A stretch of DNA of 64,000 nucleotides from assembly GCA_020137815.1 (NCBI GenBank), contig CM035360.1, forward strand, positions 7,138,743 through 7,202,742, read 5' to 3'. The translations under genes and the position numbers were made by a program. Shown piece by piece: positions 58,260 through 64,000 of the stretch. The notes below the pieces were generated by a model. That model did no database searches. It worked only from the letters and a program-made list of their open reading frames with translations, and was not told where the DNA came from. The stretch is from Hormiphora californensis (lineage: Eukaryota; Ctenophora; Tentaculata; Cydippida; Pleurobrachiidae). How positions within the stretch are numbered: the stretch's first letter is position 1; each line of letters starts with the position of its first letter.

Positions 58260-58930
58260 AAGATAAGAGGGGCAATAAGGGGAAGACAGGGGTGGCCCCA
58301 GCCCGGATTTTTTGGGGGGGTGGGTGGCCGAAGGCCACACTTCAACTCCAAACTAGCGACCGAGGTGCCGCGAAGCGGCGGAGGGAGTGCGGCAGGGGGG
58401 TGTGGGGGCGCAGCCCCCAACGGGTCACGGGGCAGAGCGCCTTGGTGGGGCTAGGGGGCGAAGCCCCCGGAAAATTTTAGTTTTTGATGAATTATAAGCA
58501 ATTTAGAACAAATTTTTTAAACAATTTTCAGCCCTTTTAGAAAACTTTTTCAACGAGTTTCAGTCACAAGGGGCGAAGCCCCGGAAATTTTAATGAATTA
58601 AAAGCAATTTAGAACAATATTTTATCGATTTTCAGCCCTTGGTGGGAGCAATTTTCAGCCTTTTAGAAAAACTTTTTAATGATGTTCAGCCCCTGGTGTG
58701 GGTAAGGGGCGAAGTCCCCGGAAAATTTTAGTTTTTGATCAATTCTAAGCAATCAGAACAATATTTTAACGATTTTCAGCCCTTGGTGCGGTGTGGGGCG
58801 AAGCCCCCGGAAAATTTTAGATTTTGATCAATTTAAAGCAATTTAGAACACATTTTAAGCTATTTTACCACCCCCAACAACCCCTGTTTGAAAAGTTTTG
58901 GGGGGGGTGGACCCCCACCACCCAGGCTGG
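58260..58930. repeat. Cluster of GGGCGAAGCCCC hairpin units, arm B copy
   Basis: Reverse complement of 17900-18600, with the same unit order and some small differences. Confidence 0.8.
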
Positions 58931-59017
58931 GCCACATAGCGGGGAAGATAAGAGGGGCAGATTAAAGAGCGGTACTGAACCAAGGGTTTTAAATATTGAC
59001 CAGTAAGAGACACTAAC

Positions 59018-59019
<2 letters not shown>

Positions 59020-59052
<33 letters not shown>

Positions 59053-59086
59053 CTCCTCTCTCTCTCTCCTCTCTCCTCTCTCTTCC
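59020..59086. repeat. CT-rich tract at arm B boundary
   Basis: CT repeats with irregular CCTC interruptions. It sits where a polypyrimidine tract and AG acceptor are expected, but the sequence before the exon reads TCTTCC; the arm A copy has CTCTCTCAG. Confidence 0.8.
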
Positions 59087-62076
59087 GGAGTGGGTCGCCA
59101 TTGGGTGAGCTGATGGATCACGGGATTGACAGTAATTGTATGTGGATGTTACCTGTCACACTCATGAGTAAGTAGCATTATACATGGCCGATAGCATGTC
59201 ACGTGATGCCCATATATGGCATGTCACCTGGTTCCCATATAATATGGTGATTCAACATTGCAAAATTGTAACTCAGCCAAATAAAAACGAAGAACGAACA
59301 ATGAACAAGATAAATCCAACTCCCAGTAACTACCTATCTATCTCCCTAGGTGTTCTTGGTTCAGATTCCAGCACATCTGGTATTGCAATGCAGTACGCTC
59401 CCCTTCTCCTTCTCTCCCTCACATTCAACTTCTGGGTGTCTCACTGGGAGAAATACAACACTGGGGTGCTCTACCTTCCCTGGATGTTCGATATCGCACA
59501 AACGGTGAGTGTGGACAGAGAGAAAACACTACCAGGGTGTGCACTACCAATCAGTATATTACTTGGTGATTACTTGAATTGCTGTGTTGTCCATGGCTTG
59601 GTATGAGTCTCATAACAATGCGGATAATGATGTTGAAAATTGAGACTTCGTATATTATTAGGATCTGATACCGAATCTCAATTGTCCATAACAACTGAAT
59701 TAGTTGAGCATATGATTACAGTAATATGCTCAACTAATTCTGTAATAACATTGCTTGAGATGTGTACTAACTACATACACTACTAAATAATTAACTAATT
59801 ATTACCGAGACTATGACAGAAAGGAATCTCCTCGTTAGGTTCGATAGCAGTCACATCATGTCGCGTCTTCTCCCTTATCACCTTGTACCACTCACTCACT
59901 TTCTCACTATCAAGCTCCATATATCACAGTTGGGATGGGAGTGAGCAAGGGAATTAGCAACGTAGCTCGAACAAAAGATTGGGGAAATAGGATTCCTTTG
60001 TTGTGTGAGAGAGAGCTGCAATAGTGCGATGTGGTCATGTGATACCAAACAATACATGGCTGGGGAAGCTGCTCAAATAGGCGCAAGAGAGATCAAAATC
60101 TAAATACAAATGTATAAACGGGGTGAATAAAATCATGATAATAGATTACCGATTAATTACTCTGTTTCCTCTCAGACTGTGGTGGGTCTGTTTCTACTGA
60201 CTGGTATCATGACTCCTGCTGGATTAAAGGCTGCCTGTGCTCAGTACATTGCTCCAATGAACACCCTCTTCTATATCTTCATTCCTCGTAAGTTGAGGTT
60301 TAGTTAGTAGTTACTACATAATTCTAGTAGAGAGAGGTTTGTACTGGGTGTGGTCTTAACTTTGGTGTTCTAAATTCAATGTATTTTCAGTTGGCTTCCT
60401 CGGTTCCCTCCTTCTAAGTGTCTACAACGTATACAAGTAAGCTCCCCTGGCCCCTCCCCAGTGAATATATGCAGCGATTAGTGCACAGTACACTGAACAC
60501 ACGTACAGTTGTTAAATCTCAATATGAGCTTACTAATAGCGGCGTGAGAGTGGCAAATGAGGATTGGATGTAACGCGCGATATGATTTTATAGAACAACT
60601 CGCGCGGTGGATATCCCAAGATAGCGCGGTGCAGTTGCCGTTTCCGGAATTCCATTTTAGAAACTCCGATGTAAAGTCGGATTTTTTGAAACTGTCACCC
60701 CCCTGAGTTTTCAAATTTCTTTAAATGACCATAAGTCCGGTTCCTGATGAGATAGAGACTTGAAATTTGGAGGTTATAAAGATCTTGCTAAGTTCTTCCG
60801 AACCTCCAAATTTCAAGTCTCTATCTTATCAGGAACCGGAGATATGACAAATTTGTTATTTCAGGGGGGTGACAGTTTCAAAAAATCCGACTTTACACTG
60901 TTACAGTGTAAAATGAAAATGATAATTGAAAAACTCCTTTCCTTCCCACAGGGCAGTACAAGCAGGAACGCTCAAACAGACAACATTCTTTGGCATGATG
61001 CGGCCCTGGGTGTCCTACATCATTCTGAATCTGCTGCTGTGCTCCTACACAGTGTTTAGTGAGGACGCCTACCTGGCCCATCCCAGGGTGTGGACCATTG
61101 CATACGGGTTCTCCTTCTCTTCTTTAGTGGTAAATATATGGGGCAGTGGTAAATATATGGGGCAGTGGTAGATATATGGGGCAGTGGTAAATATATGGGG
61201 CAGTGGTAAATATATGGGGCAGTGGTAAATATAAGGGGCAGTGGTAAATATAAGGGGCAGTGGTAAATATAAGGGACAGTGGTAAATATAAGGGGCAGTG
61301 GTAAATATACGGGGCATTGGTAAATATATGGGGCAGTCGTAAATATATGGGGCAGTGGTAAATATACGGGGCATTGGTAAATATATGGGGCAGTCGTAAA
61401 TATATGGGGCAGTGGTAAAGATATGGGGCAGTCCGCAGTGGTAAAGATATGGGGCAGTGGTAAAGATATGGGGCAGTGGTAAATATAAGGGGCAGTGGTA
61501 AATATATGGGGCAGTGGTAAAGATATATAAGAGAGATTGCCATAGGTTCAACCCATTGGGTTGTGTAAATTAACAATCTATATCAGGAGCGATAAATACA
61601 ATTCACCCAATCACCTCTATTGAATATAACCCTCCCTCTCTCATAGTGTCGGTTGATGGTTAACCAGATGTGTAGCACTGATTGTGATATTATCGACCCC
61701 CTCATCCCCCCTCTCGGTATTGCCTGGTTCCTGGGGGTCGTGGTTGGGATTGAGCCAACTATTGTCATCACTGTGTACAGCGTGTTCGCTATGGGGTCCT
61801 TCTTCCACCTTAGCTACACAGTGGTAAGTTTTAATGTCAATTTATTTGACTTAGTACCATTATATTGTTGTCTATCTTGTTAGTGGTAAGTTGTATTTGA
61901 GCACATAAAGTCACCCCCAAGCTCGTAATCTGATTTCATTCCTCCTTTTTGGGAATGATTCTAAATTCTGAATCCCCGTTCCTTCAACTCCGCTAAATCC
62001 CTCTCTATTTCAGGTGAACGATATTTGTGATCATTTGAACATATGTTGCTTCCTTATCACACGAAAAAGACGCTAA
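59087..62076 (+). CDS. SELENOI: Ethanolaminephosphotransferase (SELENOI/EPT1-like), C-terminal exons
   Basis: Exons 59087-59167 (5' edge uncertain), 59350-59504, 60176-60287, 60391-60436, 60952-61129, 61647-61823 and 62014-62076 (TAA); phases match. The first holds SPLGELMDHGIDS, the G-x3-D-x3-D half of the CDP-alcohol phosphotransferase signature. SHWEKYNTGVLYLPW in the next exon is diagnostic for the ethanolamine enzyme and not the choline/ethanolamine CEPT1. Later exons give the remaining membrane helices. The protein ends ITRKRR with no sign of the selenocysteine tail of vertebrate SELENOI. The preceding exon with DG-x2-AR was not found in the window. Confidence 0.9.
60669..60897. repeat. 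Foldback element in an intron
   Basis: AAAGTCGGATTTTTTGAAAC and CAAGTCTCTATCTTATCAGG blocks return as complements around a centre near 60785. A related fragment lies at 15350-15430. Confidence 0.8.
61128..61532. repeat. 19-bp minisatellite that duplicates a splice donor
   Basis: About 20 units of GTGGTAAATATATGGGGCA, with variants, begin exactly at the exon end TTAGTG/GTAAAT (61129/61130). Each unit includes the donor-like G/GTAAAT. Confidence 0.95.
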
Positions 62077-62331
62077 AAAGCGTTCTATGCGAGGACACTA
62101 TGTGTGTGCGTGTGTGTGCTGTTTGAATTGTTTCCTATTTAGTGTCAACTTGCTGTGCACGATCTGTAGAATTGTATGATGTATATCACAATCACGTTGA
62201 TTATATTTCCGTATATTATATCCCAATTGAACTTGAAGAAATCGCTTTTTCTTTTTGATACAATTAAACGGTTCCTGCTATCATTGTCAAGTATCACTGT
62301 AACCGCGGCGATTGATTAAACCCCAGCACTT

Positions 62332-63637
62332 AAGGGTACACCTGGCGTTTTTCATCATCGAGTGCCCAACCAAATGACTTCACCAGGGTTTAGGCCATAC
62401 AAAATGGACCTCAAATATGCAATTTTAGCCCTAAAGTCGAATTCATATTTTTGCTACAGCCTATTTTCAAAGTGGCGTTTTTTCAATTTTTGTTGAAATT
62501 TTTAACCTCAGGACCACTTTTTTTGAGATAGAAACATTAAATTCTTGGAATTTGAAGAGAATATAAAGGTGAATAAGCCCAAAGAAGGATTTTTGAAATG
62601 GAGCTTATTTCTGGCCATGAGAACGGTTTACTTTTTTGCTTCTTTGACACGCTGGCTGAGAATGTTCCCATGCTTCATTAGAGATGAAAATCTGGAAATA
62701 GTTGCTCAAAACGATTATCTATGTGGCCCAAAAATTTTGGAACTTTCCCGCCAAAGATGTGGTGTACAGAGCTTTTTTTGTGAAACCTGTCTTTTTGAAA
62801 AAGAGGGAAATTCCCTGTATCTCAAAAACGTATGATCGTAGAGACCTGGGACCAAGCTTAATCGATTCAGAAGGTCCGATTTTGGGGGGGTCTTCTGAGA
62901 GACATTTTGCTCCTACTCCAACCGATTTTGCTGTAATTGCAAAAAACTAATTCTATGAAAAGGGGAAACAACTCTATTCCAGTAGCCTGCTTCGGGCTGA
63001 TTTCCCCCTTACTTGCTGATACCTTTTTCGCAATTACAGCAAAAACGGTTGGAGTAGGAGCAAAATGTCTCTCAGAAGACCCCCCCAAAATCGGACCTTC
63101 TGAATCGATTAAGCTTGGTCCCAGGTCTCTACGATCATCCGTTTTTGAGATACAGGGAATTTCCCTCTTTTTCAAAAAGACAGGTTTCACAAAAAAGCTC
63201 TGTACACCACATCTTTGGCGGGAAAGTTCCAAAATTTTTGGGCCACATAGATAATCGTTTTGAGCAACTATTTCCAGATTTTCATCTCTAATGAAGCATG
63301 GGAACATTCTCAGCCAGCGTGTCAAAGAAGCAAAAAAGTAAACCGTTCTCATGGCCAGAAATAAGCTCCATTTCAAAAATCCTTCTTTGGGCTTATTCAC
63401 CTTTATATTCTCTTCAAATTCCAAGAATTTAATGTTTCTATCTCAAAAAAAGTGGTCCTGAGGTTAAAAATTTCAACAAAAATTGAAAAAACGCCACTTT
63501 GAAAATAGGCTGTAGCAAAAATATGAATTCGACTTTAGGGCTAAAATTGCATATTTGAGGTCCATTTTGTATGGCCTAAACCCTGGTGAAGTCATTTGGT
63601 TGGGCACTCGATGATGAAAAACGCCAGGTGTACCCTT
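62332..63637. repeat. 1.3-kb foldback element flanked by 14-bp direct repeat
   Basis: Ends AAGGGTACACCTGGCG and complement; arms nearly identical, centre near 62985. AAACCCCAGCACTT stands on both sides (62318-62331 and 63638-63651). Frames inside are mirrored in both arms and not taken as genes. A diverged relative lies at 26510-27390. Confidence 0.9.
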
Positions 63638-63651
63638 AAACCCCAGCACTT

Positions 63652-64000
63652 TAATACAACGGATGGTGACTGGGGCCAGGGAATTCTCGTTGAAGGACTT
63701 ATCCCGGCGGGGAGAATTTATTTATAAGCCTTGGGGGTAAACGCCACTTTTTAACTTTTACAGTGCAATTTAACGCCGCGCAGTATTTGGATCGCGCGCT
63801 TCAACTGAGCTGAAAATGCAAATGATGATTTTGCTGAACTGGAATTTTTTCAGATTCTGTCGGGTTTTTTTTTGAAAAGCGCTGCCTTATCCCGCGCTGC
63901 GCGTGGCGCAGAACAGGGGGCCAGCAACGTTTGCCAAGGTTTTTTTAAACTTTCAAAATAGAAATCTAAAACTTTTGGCGATATCTCTGGTGATTGGTAC
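63652..64000. other. Repeat-derived end of window
   Basis: Contains GCGCTGCCTTATCCCGCG and CCAGCAACGTTTGCCAAG, which return inverted at about 30670-30720. No gene seen. Confidence 0.5.

Larger units (their letters stand above)
51310..59106. repeat. Inverted repeat arm B (~8 kb), partner of arm A
   Basis: Reverse complement of 17735-25640 in order and spacing. Both the retrotransposon and the sulfotransferase gene are broken here by many one- to few-base indels. It ends inside ethanolaminephosphotransferase exon 59087-59167, with match to arm A up to GGTGAG (59106). Confidence 0.9.

Noticed and set aside
61069-61576. Minus-strand frames of 150-160 codons with Ile-Phe-Thr-Thr repeats
   Set aside because: Translation of the 19-bp minisatellite in an intron.
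62545-63424. Open frames of 96 and 185 codons with shared sequence
   Set aside because: They are mirror images in the two arms of a foldback element; no domain, start context or codon evidence supports a gene.

Overview
The window is animal (metazoan, probably invertebrate) genomic DNA. Its genes have short GT-AG introns, and it carries animal families (RTEL1-type helicase, SLC22 transporter, EGF/transmembrane protein, cytosolic sulfotransferase, ethanolaminephosphotransferase). It is also very rich in transposons, foldback elements and microsatellites. The species cannot be named from the sequence. There is one 100-N gap at 26401-26500. Exon models were built by reading conserved motifs and splice signals by eye; most have matching phases across every intron.

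Left part (1-17.7 kb), host genes on the minus strand: the 5' half of an RTEL1-like DNA helicase (exons between 94 and 6703, with a 4.8 kb repeat-filled intron), an intronless SLC22-type organic ion transporter (8322-9857), and a small four-exon type I membrane protein with one EGF domain (14063-14988) that no long ORF reveals. Between them lie tandem duplications, GA/AT microsatellites, palindromic MITE-like elements, a non-LTR retrotransposon fragment, a short telomere-like TTAGGG tract and a decayed mobile-element protein.

Centre (17.7-59.1 kb): two copies of an ~8 kb segment face each other as an inverted repeat (arm A about 17735-25640, arm B about 51310-59106). Each carries GC-rich hairpin repeats, an RTE-like retrotransposon and a five-exon sulfotransferase gene. 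Arm A is intact and arm B is broken by many small indels. Between them are the N gap, several foldback elements, the first three exons of an ethanolaminephosphotransferase (SELENOI/EPT1-like) gene, and a complete 17.3 kb Polinton (Maverick) at about 33730-51023 inserted in a CT-rich tract of that gene. The Polinton has long terminal inverted repeats, a spliced protein-primed DNA polymerase, a chromodomain integrase, packaging ATPase, adenain-like protease, major and minor capsid proteins, and several unrecognised genes. Among these are an eight-intron gene with repeated W-D-D exons and a SAP-like end, and a pair of paralogous Zn-ribbon/OB-like genes with matching introns.

Right part (59.1-64 kb): the remaining exons of the ethanolaminephosphotransferase, with a 19-bp minisatellite that copies its own splice donor, then a 1.3 kb foldback element flanked by a 14-bp direct repeat. 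The exon that should hold the first half of the CDP-alcohol phosphotransferase signature was not found in the window. A noisy version of the Polinton terminal repeat abuts the N gap, so part of the inverted architecture may be an assembly artefact.
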